Source of the DNA: Areca catechu
Lineage: Eukaryota > Streptophyta > Magnoliopsida > Arecales > Arecaceae
Length of the DNA: 64,000 bases
Direction of reading: 5' to 3'
Assembly: GCA_021397845.1 (NCBI GenBank)
Contig: CM038038.1
Location: forward strand, 62,118,748-62,182,747
A program made the translations under genes and the position numbers. The notes under the pieces are model-generated. The model saw nothing but the letters and a program-made list of their open reading frames with translations. It had not been told where the DNA came from and did no database searches. Below, piece by piece: positions 22,721 to 34,434 of the stretch (the first letter of the stretch is position 1; the number at the start of each line of letters is the position of its first letter).

Positions 22721-23806
22721 GACAAGAAATCAGGAGTTAATCTAGTTAAGGCTAAAAAGATAGAGAGAGATTGTTGAGGGTAACCTTATTTGGATCTTGA
22801 CCATCAAAGAAATCCATGAGCCAACCAAAAAGGAACACCCTCTAGAAATTGTTGAGGCTCTTAAAGAATTTGGGGATGTCATCCCTGATGATTTACCTGA
22901 TCAATTGCTACCCTTTAGAGACATCCAACATGCATAGATCTAGTCCTAGGAGCCACTTTACCAAACCTTCCTCACTATAGAATGAACCTCAGTGAGCATC
23001 AAAAATTATAGAAACAAGTAGGAGAGTTACTTAGGAAAGGTTTCATTAGGGAGAGCTTGAGTCCATGTGCAGTCCCTGCTCTACTGACCCCTAAGAAAGA
23101 TGGTACCTGGACGATGTGTGTAGACAATAGAGCGATCAACAAAATAACTGTGAAGTATAGGTTTCCCATCCCCCGATTGGACGACATGTTAGACATGATG
23201 GCCGGTGCTAAAGATTTCTCAAAAATAGACCTTAAGAGTGGCTATCATCAGGTTAGGATTAGACATGGGGATAGTGGAAGACCGCATTGAAGACTAAGGA
23301 TGGCCTGTTTGAGTGGGTTGTGATGCCTTTTGGCCTTTCAAATGCACCAATTACATTTATAAGGATTATGACCCAAGTCCTGAGAGAATATACTGAAAAA
23401 TTTGTTGTGATATATTTTGAAGACATCTTGATTTATAGCAGGACTAAAAAGGACCACCTTAGTCACCTTAGACTAGTATGCCAGACTCTTAGGGAGAATA
23501 ACCTCTATGCCAACCTTAAGAAATGTGAGTTCATGACATATAGGGTTATCTTCCTAGGTTTTGTTGTCACCCATGATTGAGTTTCTACGGATCCTGAAAA
23601 GGTTAGGAAAATTATTGAGTGGCCTGTTCCCACTAGTGTCCACGATGTGCATAGTTTACATGGCCTAGCAACCTTTTACAGGAGATTTATTAGGGGTTTT
23701 AGTACCGTCGTCGCACCTATAGCTGATTGCATTAGGAAGGGTATATTTTAGTGGACCAAAGCAGCTAATAAGGCCTTCCTAGAACTTAAGGATAAGATGA
23801 CCCAAG
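22721..23806 (+). pseudogene. H reverse transcriptase, 5' part, interrupted by T
   Basis: RT motifs in order: FIRESLSPCAVPALLTPKKDG (23040), MCVDNRAINK, FPIPRLDDMLD, FSKIDLKSGYHQVR. After a frameshift near 23280 come LFEWVVMPFGLSNAP and the catalytic box, which reads YFED where YFDD/YVDD is required. The RT thumb/connection (23580-23806) leads to the insertion of T. Several stops. The mutated catalytic Asp, the frameshift and the deletion downstream all make it inactive. Confidence 0.88.
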
Positions 23807-24446
23807 TGTTGGGATTTGCATGGTGCTCCCAAGCTTTGGAGAGACTTGGGAGACCATGGCAGGGATGCTGGAGGTGATCCTTGGGTGCTTGGAGGCGTGC
23901 CAAGCATTTTCTGGAGGTGTTCCAGGGGGTTCGAGATTTGGGTTAGGAGATCTTGAGGTTGGAGTCGACTTGGGCTACGAAGGAGTCGATTCCTACAAAT
24001 CGACAGTTGGATTGAGTTCTGGTCAAGTCGGCTCGAGGTCTGTTCGACTTGACTCGTGGTTTGGTCGAGTCAGCTCGAGGTCTATTCGAGTCGACTCTTT
24101 TGACGGGTTTAGAGATCATGTGTTGGCCTGGGAAAGAGAGAGAGTTTTGTTGGGCTGAGTCATGTTGACTCAAGGTTTTATATATCTTGTATGTGTAGAG
24201 CCGGTGGATTATGATTGGAGTAGTAAGAAGCTAGCCGAAGTGCTCTTTCTCCCCATTCTTGATTTCCTCTCTCTCCCTCTGTATGGTTCTCTTTATCGTT
24301 GGCAGCCCCATGAGGGCACACCTCCATGACGGGAGCAGATGGTGTGCCCTAATCCTTCCTTGGTAAGGTTCCTTTCATGGCCATGGCAGCATCAAGTCAA
24401 TCCCGAGCATTTCGTGGAGTTGAGCGAGGTGTTTCGTTCCTCAACA
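23807..24446 (+). repeat. T 5' LTR
   Basis: 640 bp. About 40 bp longer than its partner because a GTCGACT/AGCTCGAGG-type repeat (24000-24100) has an extra unit. ORFs inside are not conserved between the two LTRs. Confidence 0.9.
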
Positions 24447-24523
24447 TTTGATATCAGAGCAGATCTTGCTCTAACATTTGGTATCAGAGCAGATCTTGCT
24501 CTGACATTTGTTATCAGAGCTCC
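24447..24523 (+). repeat. T triplicated primer-binding site
   Basis: Two 30-bp units, 24447-24476 and 24477-24506, then a partial third. Each starts TTTGATATCAGAGC, TTTGGTATCAGAGC or TTTGTTATCAGAGC and continues AGATCTTGCTCT. Only the middle copy matches the initiator-Met complement exactly, but the first adjoins the LTR. Confidence 0.85.
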
Positions 24524-25626
24524 TTGATGCTGTGGCATGAAGGAAGAAGGAAAGAAGCAGCATATCTCTGGTTGTGTGAATTGGAGGAGGCTGCAGTGGT
24601 GCAGATCGGATGCATCATGGATCTGCCGGAGATCTCATGGAGGTGAGATCGGAGGTGAGCATATTAGAAGCATGGTGGATCTACCAAAAATCTCATCGGG
24701 GTATGAGATCGGAGGTGAGGGACTGCTGCCGTCACTAGGAGAGAATTCTGGATCTTGCCAGAGAGGAGATCTAGCGGATGGCCCGGTGGCGATAGACATG
24801 ATCAAGATCATGATGGCAAGCTTGAGTTCATATTCTTGGATCTGAAAGCCGTGGAAGGATCATCAGCATGAGGGGTCATGGGGTCTGGATCTGTGGATCT
24901 CTGATGGAGATGGAGATGATTTTACTAGATCTGGATGGCTCAGCGATGATGGAAGAAAATCTAGATCGTGTTGGCATGAATTGGAGGGAGTTTCAGTCTT
25001 CCCTTATGCTAGAACGTGATGGCCGAGATGTTGAAGAGAATGCCCAATCAGGGGCATGGCTGCCAAGAAGAAAGCATGGTTGCCAGGAATAAAAAGAAGT
25101 GTATGCCGTCACTGGGGGCTAGCTTGGGCAGATCATGAAGGAGTGGTGTAGGTTGCAGAGCTAGCTCGACCATCGCGCAGTCGGCTCGGGTAGAGAGGCC
25201 TCCGGTTGTAGAGTAGCAGAGCCAACTCGGGCACGGTGTTGGGCGGACTCACCGATAGCTAGGCGCAAGTGTGGGCGCGGTGCAGGTGTGGTACAGGCCT
25301 TGGCACGGTGAGGTCATGTGGGTTGTGACAGGGCATCGCAGGGTCCGTTGGCGGCACAGGGCATCACGAGAGCGAGACAAGTCGTTGGAGCGGTGCCAGT
25401 CGCGGTCGCAATGCTAGTCACAGGCGCTATGCAGGGTGATGACTCGCCGATCACGGATGGCACGAGGCAGTGTGCGGGCGGTCGCCAGATGCGTTGCACT
25501 ACGACGGGGTGGTCGCTGGAGGTAACGCATGGCAGCCGGAGGCGACGGCGGCTACTGGGAAATGCTGTGGTCCACGGGTTCTACTGTGGACCAGCAGCAA
25601 TGGCGGTGGTAGACTTGGGAGACCAT
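24524..25626 (+). other. T interior, segment 1, non-coding
   Basis: G-rich. A degenerate repeat of GATCTCATGGAGGTGAGATCGGAGGTGA type occurs at 24610-24720, and a G+C-rich part at 25140-25626. ORFs of about 60-110 codons are in conflicting frames and show no domain. The last five bases, ACCAT, are the duplication of S. Confidence 0.6.
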
Positions 25627-27079
25627 TGGTGGGGACACCTGAGGCACTAGAATAAGACAGAGATTTTTTCAACCCTCTATGAATTGATCAATAATTTATG
25701 AGTCCATCTGTAATAAGGGCTTAGCTCATCTGAGTCCATTTTAGTTGTTATTTGAGTATTTTTAGTTGTTATTTCAGTTCTATACTAGTCAGCTCATGTT
25801 GAGCTAGTTCAGTCCAATGCTAGTCAGCTCATGTTGAGCTAATTTTATTTTTTTGAGTCCTGTCCAAGCATACTGAAGACTCAAGACTATATCATACAAG
25901 TGAAGACCAAGTCCAACTAGATTGAAGACATGGAAGTATAGCACAAGTCCAACCCAGGTTGAAGATTTGAAGACCCCAGGAGGAAAATTCAGAAAACCCT
26001 GATTTCTTGCAGATGCCCTCCAGATACCCAGATTCCCTTCCAGATGCCAAAGTATATTCATAGATAAGGGCATCCATGATTTCAGAGGTCCATCTGCATC
26101 CTAGCCTAAAGAAATCAAGCACAGGTGCCAAGCCCAAGCCCCTAAGAAGCAAGATACCAGGGAATATTCCTGCTACCTGGCTACCAGGCCACCCCAGCTT
26201 CCAGAGGCCCAAACCCATGCACCCGAGCCCCTTTGGGCCGGCCTTTTGCTGCTCCTAGAAGCCCAACACGCCCCCTAGGCGTCCTTGGAGTCTTGACCAA
26301 GTCAAGAAAATTTTTAGGGATTTTTCTACCTAATATTTCCTTATTTTCTAGCTAGGGTTTGAGAGGGAAAATGATTCTTATGTAAAGACTTATGTACCCT
26401 TACTTGGAGCCCAAGGTTAAGGGCCTATTTAAAGGACCCTAGCCTCTTATATGAGGAGAATTTTTGATGAATGAAAACCTTGAGTTCTTCTATTGAGTGG
26501 TGTGATACCCTGCTGTGTGCATAAAGGGGTTTGTGAGAGTTCTTCTTCCGGTGTTTGCAATCATCTTCCTGCTGCCAACAAACCCTCCAGATCCCTGGAC
26601 GCCCACTCCAAAAGAAGCCTTTCCTTGATATTTTTACTTTGTTTTCTTATTCCTTTATGAGCTTTCTAACCCTGACAGGTCGTTTGCAGGTCCCTGAGTT
26701 CCTACGAATCCAACGACTCCAGCCAAGCCTCAATCGGATCACCGAGCAGAAAGCCGGGTATCCGCGGATCTTTGGCTCGGTTTTCCAGGCCGCATCCATC
26801 GAGGAACGAGAGACCCCTTCGCTGCGATCTTCATAGACATTGTCAGGTACACCCCTCTACCTCCAGTAGTTTTATTGTAGGAGAACTTGCCCTAACCGAG
26901 GCTTCTCAGCCCCGGCGGTCCTTTTTTGCTACTTTTCTAGGTCCTAATCTGCATGCTGATCTTCAAAAATTTATACAAAATTCTCTACAAATAATTTTGA
27001 TCTGCAATTTGGGAATTAATCACCTAACTCAACATGTAAAACATACAAAAAAAATTGTATGCATATTAGTTCCCCATCA
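25627..27079 (+). repeat. S 5' LTR
   Basis: Starts TGGTGGGGACACCTGAGGC, ends TTCCCCATCA. TATA-like TATTTAAA at 26426-26433. The minus-strand ORFs at 25804-26218 recur in the other LTR but look like repeat shadows. Confidence 0.94.
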
Positions 27080-27094
27080 TTTGGTATCAGAGCT
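27080..27094 (+). other. S primer-binding site
   Basis: TTTGGTATCAGAGC, an exact initiator-Met-type site directly after the LTR. Confidence 0.88.
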
Positions 27095-27956
27095 TAGATT
27101 AGGGCTTGTTTTCTGCAATTTTTCAGTCCGTATATACTCTGTTTTTTAATTATTTCTGCCTGTTAAAAACTCCAAAAATTCTGAAATTTACTTTTATGGA
27201 TTTATAATAATTCACAGTAATTTTAAAAATTTTTTCAGATTTTATTATGGCCTGTGAATCTTCTTCAAGCCGAAATAGGGCCTGCAAATTTTTGGCTCTA
27301 TTTTTTTTAGCAAGAAAAGTTTGGAAGTTTTAGGGTTTTGTTTAGGAGTTTTTGCATATTTCTTAATTTTAGTATATTTCCAGTATATTAGGCCATGATT
27401 TGCAAGTTTTATTCTATTAAAAAAATACCAAAAAAAAAATACATATTCTCCAAAAATATCAAAAAAAATATCTAAACCCTAATTTGCATCCTCATCTGCC
27501 TGCCATCATTGCATAATTTACTTTTAAGGGCACTCTTGCTATATCAGATGGGGGGAGGATTTGATCACCTCTCCTTAGCCCAAAACCACATCCCTTGCAT
27601 TCAGTCCCAAGCCTTAACCTAAATTAATTAGACTTAATTTGCCCTAGTTGGCTAGGGACACCAACTGGTCGGGTCCGGGCTAGTGTTAGATCACTGTGTC
27701 AAGTTAACCTGTGTGTGCCTTGTGCTCAGTGTCTAGAATGATGGTTTAGGGATTCAATCCCGAAGGGCTTGTGTGCTGGTCCGCCTACCTGGCCAATCTC
27801 TGATTGGTGTCTAGGATTGGCAATCAGGGACCTAACACTCCCCTTACACCTGCCTGGCTGAGTACAGGGTTACTATAAGCTAGTTTGCCACCCTGATTGA
27901 GCATCTAGTTTGGACTTTAGGTCTAGTCAGCTATAGTCGGTCTGATCGAGTCTTGC
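27095..27956 (+). other. S untranslated leader
   Basis: Non-coding. A/T-rich first half, then the shared chromovirus leader block (CTCCTTAGCCCA at about 27570, GACTTAATTTGCCC, CTACCTGGCCAAT). Confidence 0.65.
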
Positions 27957-29634
27957 ATGAGCACTAGATCAGGAGTTTCATATCACCCACCTCCTTCACA
28001 AATGTCTGAACCCATGAAAAATTTACAAGCTCAAATAAAAGCCATAGCTGATCAAATGGCCCAGATGGCTACCCAGATAACTACCCAGATGACCCAGTTA
28101 ACTCAGTCTCGTATTCAAACTAATGATAGAATTGACCATCTTTCCAATAGGTTTGATCAGTTAAAAGTTCGGGAAGGAACCCCAGAAAAAAACCATGGGT
28201 CACGGTCTGAGCCAAATCCTAATTCCCCTCAACTTAGGAGGACCCCAAACCCTGATCCATACCTTGAGGCTGAACCTAGGAGAGCCCATCGTCATGACCC
28301 AATCCCTAAGGTTAGTCCTAGAAGACCCAATCAGGATTTTATAGACCAGGAAGATAGATCCTATTTACCCTCTCCCTATAAGCCTAGTATACCTACAACC
28401 TATAGATCTTATGACTCCAAATCCTATGAACATAGAACCTATGAATCCATAACCTATGAACCTAGATCCTATGACTCTCGATCCCATGATCAAAGATCCT
28501 ATGCACCCACACCCTATGAGCCTAGTAGAACCAACACCCAATATTCTGACCCATATAGGGAGTCCAACCCTAGGAGAACCCAATATTCTGATCCATACAG
28601 GGAGTCCAACCCTAGGAGAACCCAGTATTCTGACCCATATAGGGAGTCCAACCCTAAGAGGACCCAATATCCTGACCCATATAGAGAGCCCAAACATAGG
28701 AGGACCCCATAACCATGATCCATCCTTAGAACCTGACCATAGAGCTGACCCAAAATCCTATGACCCCAGATCTTATAATCCCATGACCCATAGATCTGCA
28801 CCCTTGTCCTATGAGCCCAGAGAACCCATAACCCCTAAGTATCAGCCTTGTACTAGTCAGGTTTCCCTTAGTCAATTTGAACCCCATAGGATTAGCACCC
28901 CTAAATATGAGCCCAGTAGTGAGCCACTACCCCTTAGGCAACCTGAACCTACTAGGATTAGTGTCCATAATCAAAAACTAGGACTTAGCCAATTTTCCCC
29001 TAGCCGACCTTCTCCAACTATTCCTGAGATTGACAAGGCTTACATTAACGTGGAAGTGTATGAAGCTGATGCGAGCCTAGTGGATGAGTATGAAGGAGAA
29101 GAGGAGACACATTTAGTAGACCTAGAATTAGCTGACCCAGTAGATACCCAGGTAGAAACCAACCCAGAGCTAGTTGACCTTGACCACATCCAACCTAAAG
29201 CTATAATGGAAGAACAAATAGAGGAAGAGAACCTAGGTACTGCTGCTAGAGCCTTACCTGAGGAAACCATAGAGGAGGGCCAAATTATAGAGTCTAGTCC
29301 AAAAATACAAGAGCCAGAAGAATTTATTAAGGACCTGATCTCTTTGAATCAATACCTTCAAGATGAGTCCCCTCCTATAATTCCCATTAAGGACCTCTTC
29401 CCCGAAATTGGTGACCCATCCTTCCATTATGCAAACCCTGTAGATATAGCTCAACCTCGTAAGGTTAACCTCATTAGTCTAGGATTAGTCCCTGACATGC
29501 CTTCTTATATCAAACTTTATCCAACTAACCTTGAACATTTTTCTCTACCCTACCAAACAATTCTGAACCCACTTCCTATTTTCTGCCCTTTCCTGACACC
29601 TCCAGCATTTCTAGGATTATTAGATTGCATTTAA
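27957..29634 (+). pseudogene. S gag-like protein, capsid-less, one frameshift
   Basis: Opens MSTRSGVSYHPP with a coiled-coil-like part (residues 22-75). Pro/Arg-rich and Tyr/Ser-rich stretches follow (residues 100-195), then four tandem copies of a 14-residue unit (TQYSDPYRESNPRR, residues 195-250). It stops at 28712. A one-base shift at about 28700 restores a long frame to 29634: basic/Pro-rich, then the acidic EVYEADASLVDEYEGEEE linker (29055), then EPEEFIKDLISLNQYL and a hydrophobic-ended tail. No capsid core or CCHC knuckle is present, unlike H and G. The two frames cover 1.68 kb with almost no other damage. Confidence 0.75.
28539..28706 (+). repeat. Four 42-bp in-frame tandem repeats in S gag
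   Basis: Units at 28539, 28581, 28623 and 28665, each starting CAATATTCTGAC (or a close variant) and ending GAGAACC/GAGGACC. They encode a charged 14-residue unit. Degraded copies occur in B gag at 7105-7231. Long antisense ORFs over this region are shadows of the repeat. Confidence 0.9.
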
Positions 29635-29930
29635 CTGAGATTAGCGTACTGCTTACATTTATTACGCATGTTAGGTTTGCATTATACTTCTGGCATACCC
29701 TCTGGCATTTGCTTGGAGTCCATTGTAAATACTCTTGTGCACACCACACTAGGGTCAGACTTAGATAGTCTATAGTCTCTTAGGTTTAGGCCCATAAGAG
29801 TCTAATAAATTTCCTTCGATAGGAATGCAAAGTCGAGTGTATTAGGTGTTAGTTTGAGTCCTTTGCATCATTTTGTTAGGAGTCTGCATGTGCCCAGCAT
29901 GTTCACCACCTATACTAATTTTAAACAAAC
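29635..29930 (+). other. S spacer replacing PR-RT-RH-IN core
   Basis: Non-coding. Blocks GGCATACCCTCTGGCATTTG, GGGTCAGACTTAGA and GATAGGAATGC...GTCGAGTGTATTAGG follow the same order as in the B spacer. In a full chromovirus the enzyme genes would be here. Confidence 0.6.
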
Positions 29931-30430
29931 TGGCTAATTCCCGAAGATGGATCAAAGAATTTGATGTAGTGGATTCTATCTTGGTTAGGCTTAGGCCTAA
30001 AAGAAGCTTCATGCTCGCAGAGCCAGACCTTTTAAAGTGATAGAGAAGGTTGGATCAAAGGCCTAGGTGTTAGACTTGCCTTCGGATTTGGGCATTAGTT
30101 CTACCTTCAATATTACAGACCTGGTTGAGTATAGGGAACCGGCAGCGCTACCTAGTGAGGCCTTTGGACCTATTCCTTTTCATTGTGAGTGACCCTAACC
30201 TAGAGTGTCCATAAACAAATTTGGCCTGAGAGAGGAGAACGGATCGAGCGTATCCTGGACAATCAAGCCATCACGACCCAGGGCCATGACTATCAACGCT
30301 TCCTGGTCCGATGGCAAGGCCGGCCAGAGTTGGACGATTCGTGGATTTCTCGAGAGGACTTGCAATGCCTCAACCCAGACCTTCTCGAGAGATATGTGAG
30401 CCAGTCTGACCTTCACTCGATAGGGTCGAG
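29931..30430 (+). pseudogene. S integrase C-terminus + chromodomain, degenerate
   Basis: In changing frames: KKLHARRARPFKVIEKVGS at 30005, VLDLPSDLGISSTF at 30068, LVEYREPAALPSE at 30125. The chromodomain region lies at 30230-30360 (ERILDNQAIT-like, YQRFLVRWQGRPELDDSW-like when frame changes are allowed). Stops interrupt every frame, so no protein is expected. Confidence 0.7.
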
Positions 30431-30451
30431 TTCCTCCCACCCCGGGAGAAA
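30415..30451 (+). other. S polypurine tract with ACTCGAT-AGG-GTCGAGT dyad
   Basis: Inverted repeat at 30415-30431 (one arm mismatch), 21 nt before the LTR start, then CCTCCCACCCCGGGAGAAA. Confidence 0.7.
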
Positions 30452-31903
30452 TGGTGGGGACACCTGAGGCACCAGAATAAGACAGAGGTTTTTTCAACCC
30501 TCTGTAAATTGATCAATAATTTATGAGTCCATCTGTAATAAGGGCTTAGCTCATCTGAGTCCATTTTAGTTGTTATTTGAGTATTTTTAGTTGTTATTTC
30601 AGTTCTGTACTAGTTAGCTCATGTTGAGCTAGTTCAGTCCAATGCTAGTCAGCTCATGTTGAGCTAATTTTTTTTTTTGAGTCCTGTCCAAGCATACTGA
30701 AGACTCAAGACTATATCATACAAGTGAAGACCAAGTCCAACTAGATTGAAGACATGGAAGTATAGCACAAGTCCAACCCAGCTTGAAGATTTGAAGACCC
30801 CAGGAGGAAAATTCAGAAAACCCTGATTTCTTGCAGATGCCCTCCATATACCCAGATTTCCTTCCAGATGCCAAAGTATATTCATAGATAAGGGAATCCA
30901 TGATTCCAGAGGTCCATCTGCATCCTAGCCCAAAGAAATCAAGCCCAGGTGCCAAGCCCAAGCCCCTAAGAAGCAAGATACCAGGGAATATTCTTGCTAC
31001 CTGGCTACCAGGCCACCCCAGCTTCCAGAGGCCCAAACCCATGCACCCGAGCCCCTTTGGGCCGGCCTTTTGCTGCTCCTAGAAGCCCAACACGCCCCCC
31101 TAGGCATCCTTGGAGTCTTGACCAAGTCAAGAAAATTTTTAGGGATTTTTCTACCTAATATTTCCTTATTTTCTAGCTAGGGTTTGAGAGGGAAAAGGAT
31201 TCTTATGTAAAGACTTATGTACCCTTACTTGGAGCCCAAGGTTAAGGGCCTATTTAAAGGACCCTAGCCTCTTGTATGAGGAGAATTTTTGATGAATGAA
31301 AACCTTGAGTTCCTCTATTGAGTGGTGTGATACCCTGCTGTGTGCATAAAGGGGTTTGTTAGAGTTCTTCCCGGTGTTTGCAATCATCTTCCTGCTGCCA
31401 ACAAACCCTCCAGATCCCTGGACGCCCACTCCAAAAGAAGCCTTCCCTTGCTATTTTTACTTTGTTTTCTTGTTTCTTTGTGAGCTTTCTAACCCCTGAC
31501 AGGTCATTTGCAGGTCCCTGAGTTCCTACGAATCCAACGACTCCAGCCAAGCCTCAATCGGATCACCGAGCAGAAAGCCGGGTATCCGCGGGTCTTTGGC
31601 TCGGTTTTCCAGGCCGCATCCGTCGAGGAACGAGAGACCCCTTCACTGCGATCTTCATAGATGTTGTCAGGTACTCCCCTCTACCTCCAGTAGTTTTATT
31701 GTAGGAGAACTTGCCCTAACCGAGGCTTCTCAGCCCCGGCGGTCATTCTTTGCTACTTTTCTAGGTCCTAATTTGCATGCTGATCTTCAAAAATTCATAC
31801 AAAATTCTCTACAAATAATTTTGATCTGAAATTTGGGAATTAATCACCTAACTCAACATGTAAAACATACAAAAAAAATTGCATGCATATTAGTTCCCCA
31901 TCA
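30452..31903 (+). repeat. S 3' LTR
   Basis: Pair of 25627-27079, 1452 bp, with scattered substitutions. Confidence 0.94.
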
Positions 31904-32854
31904 ACCATGCATGAACCTGGGACTTGGTTCATGCTAAACCGGTACATTCAAATTACTTGCTCTGAAATTCATGCTGACTCATTTTTTCGATGATTCTGGG
32001 CTCAATCGAATTCTAATTTGAGTCTCGTCTATGCCATTAGATTCCATGTTTCGAGCTCTTCATGTTGAGCTAGGTTGGATCTTGTGATAGAGTCAGATCA
32101 CAGGTGATGTGGAGATCGTGGCGCAGCAGCCATGTGTATGAGCAACTTGAGCAGGTTGGTTCCATCTTCGGCTCTCCCAGGCGAACAGAGGTTCGTGGTG
32201 TTGGGAGTAGTGTGGAGGTCTACTGGTTGTGAGGATCTCATCGAGGATGATAGATCTTGTGGTGCAGCAGCTCACGACGGTGGTGCAGAGCTACGGGCCT
32301 GTGCTATGGAGCATGACAGGTCGGGTGATCTGTGGTTCAGCACAAGTGGAGCGACACACACCGGAGATCTTTAGAGCATGACTGATAGCACCATCGATAG
32401 TGGACCAGGTTCTTGGTCATCGTGGAGTAGAGCGATAGGTAGGTCTCCATCTACCTTGATCGTGGTGGAGCTGTACGTGGGTGTGGTATCCCACGTGACT
32501 GGAGGTAGGTCTTGGGAGTTGATTATCTCAGGGAGGCTGAGTACATCAGCAGAGGTTGGGACATGATCATGCAGCCTATAGACAGGCTGGAATGTGATGG
32601 TGCAGCCATTGGAGTTGATAGAGGCTGGTAGCTCAGGAAGTGCCAGGGTTGTCATGTAGCCTACAGACAAGCTAGGACATGACGGACATCATGCAGCCTA
32701 TGGACAGGATGGGACGTGATGGAGCAGCCACTAGCAATGGTTGCTACGTTTAGTTACTGTATTTGAGGAGTTGGGATGAGCTCCTGAGTTTCGAAGGTTC
32801 CTGTAGGGTTGCAGAGTATCCGAGATGATATCGGAGAGGTCTGCATGTGTTAAG
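31904..32854 (+). other. T interior, segment 2, non-coding with degenerate tandem repeats
   Basis: From 32565 to 32745 a unit containing CATGCAGCCTATAGACAGGCTGG and a following GGNATGTGATGGTGCAGCCA recurs about three times with changes. ORFs at 32093-32670 are in conflicting frames. The last five bases, TTAAG, are the duplication of G. Confidence 0.6.
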
Positions 32855-34434
32855 TGATGCAGAACAAATAAGATGATGCGATGCGGAAGTAAATTAAGAC
32901 TAATTTTTTTTTGTGTTTTGTTAGAAGTTGGCTTGACTCAAAAACAAGGCTAACTAATATTGAAAGAAAATATGCACTGAAAAAAAACACAATTCAAAAG
33001 AGTAGATTATCAGAGTAATAAAGAAGTAGGATCACTGGGAATTGAGAAATCCCCAGACCTAGGGTTTACTCCTCTTTCAAGAAATAGACGAAGAGAGAAG
33101 AGAAGGTTTTATACTTGACTGTGATCTCTCTTTGCTTCAATTGAAGGACACTCTCGAGCAGATTGTAGGATCCTTGGAGACGAGGTATATTCGCAATGGA
33201 TCCTCAGATTGTAGTCCTATGGCAAGGTTGGCCTTCTTCTCGTACTCTGGATCTGGAAAGGATGAAGAACAAGATAAGGATGTAAGAAACTCAAGGAAGA
33301 GAACTTTACCTGGGATAGTTCCGGACTGCTCGAACATTGAAGATGAGGAAAGAGTATGGAGGTGGCGGTGGAAGATGGAGTGGATTTAGGGTTTGGCTGG
33401 TAGGGCAGCGGCTTAGAGAAGGAGATGGTGGCCTTGAATGAAGTGGGAATAGGGTTTAGGAATTTGGGTGTTGGCGGCTAGGATGATGAAAGGAAATTAG
33501 GGTTGGCGGCCAGGGAAGAAAGCGGGGCAGGGTTTTGGTAACTTTGGAGATCTCTCACCTCCTCAAGGCTCCAATGGAACCCGGATTTACTCCCTCACAG
33601 AGCTCAACACTCAAAGAAGTGTGGAAGAAGAGAACACATGGTTGCTCAACACAAAAAAAGATTTCATTTACTCATTCATTAAAATCAAAAGATTACATAA
33701 GGGTCCAATATATAGACCTTGCAAGAGAAACAAAATTACACTACTTTCCATGTGGGACTAAACATTCATCCTAAGCATGAAAAACCTTCCCTTGACTGAC
33801 CAGGCTTCTTTCCTTGGAGTGGGCGGCCTCAAATGCAAGGTGATGGCTTCATATGGTAGGTATGTGGGGCACCTCCTAGTTCTTCTCCTTAAGTCATGGG
33901 TTTTCCTTCCATGACTTGCTCTTTCTTGGAAGAAAATACTCATCTCCTAGTCTTTCTCCCCAAGACTAGGCTCCTTCCATTCATAGCCAGGTACTTTAGG
34001 CAAGTGTGGGCGCCTACCTTGAAGTCCTCTCCAAGAAAATCCCCTGCTCCTTTAGCTTGGTTACTTTTGGCAGCTTATGGGCGCCTTCGTTGACTTCTCC
34101 TAAGAAAATTTTCTTGCTCTCTTGGGCGTGGGGACCAGGGACACTAGGATGAAATGTGGTGCCAACTGATCCTGGGAGTGTGGCTGTAAGTGTGCCAGCC
34201 ACTTGCATTTGGCCTTGGAAGAAAAATGACGTCCTAGGGAATGGCGCCAACCAGGACTTGACTTGGACTTAGACTGAGTCAACATGACTCAACAAAATGA
34301 AATGCAGACTCAAAGAAATAAAATAATCTGGTTGACCAGGTCAACCCTTATTACAAATCCTAATCTTCGGGCAAGGTCATTCAGAGATCTAGATGGAACC
34401 CTGAAGTCATCTTCTGATTCTGGTGCCCGCACCA
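32855..34434 (-). repeat. G 3' LTR
   Basis: 1580 bp; minus-strand reading TGGTGCGGGCACCAG ... CTGCATCA. The chromodomain frame runs through the polypurine tract into its first 28 bp. Confidence 0.93.

Larger units (their letters stand above)
25627..31903 (+). mobile_element. Element S: non-autonomous chromovirus derivative (gag + chromodomain)
   Basis: Complete plus-strand element with exact ACCAT duplication (25622-25626, 31904-31908). LTRs 25627-27079 (1453 bp) and 30452-31903 (1452 bp) differ at few positions, so this is among the youngest insertions. Interior: initiator-Met-type primer site, leader, gag-like frame without capsid, spacer, degenerate integrase C-terminus with chromodomain, dyad and polypurine tract. 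Protease, RT, RNase H and integrase core are absent. Confidence 0.93.

Noticed and set aside
28365..28801. Antisense ORFs with repeats of VRILGSPRVGLP type
   Set aside because: Shadows of the sense-strand 42-bp gag repeat.
25804..31042. Pairs of similar ORFs at 25804-26258 and 30664-31082 that might be a duplicated gene
   Set aside because: They are the same positions of the two S LTRs.
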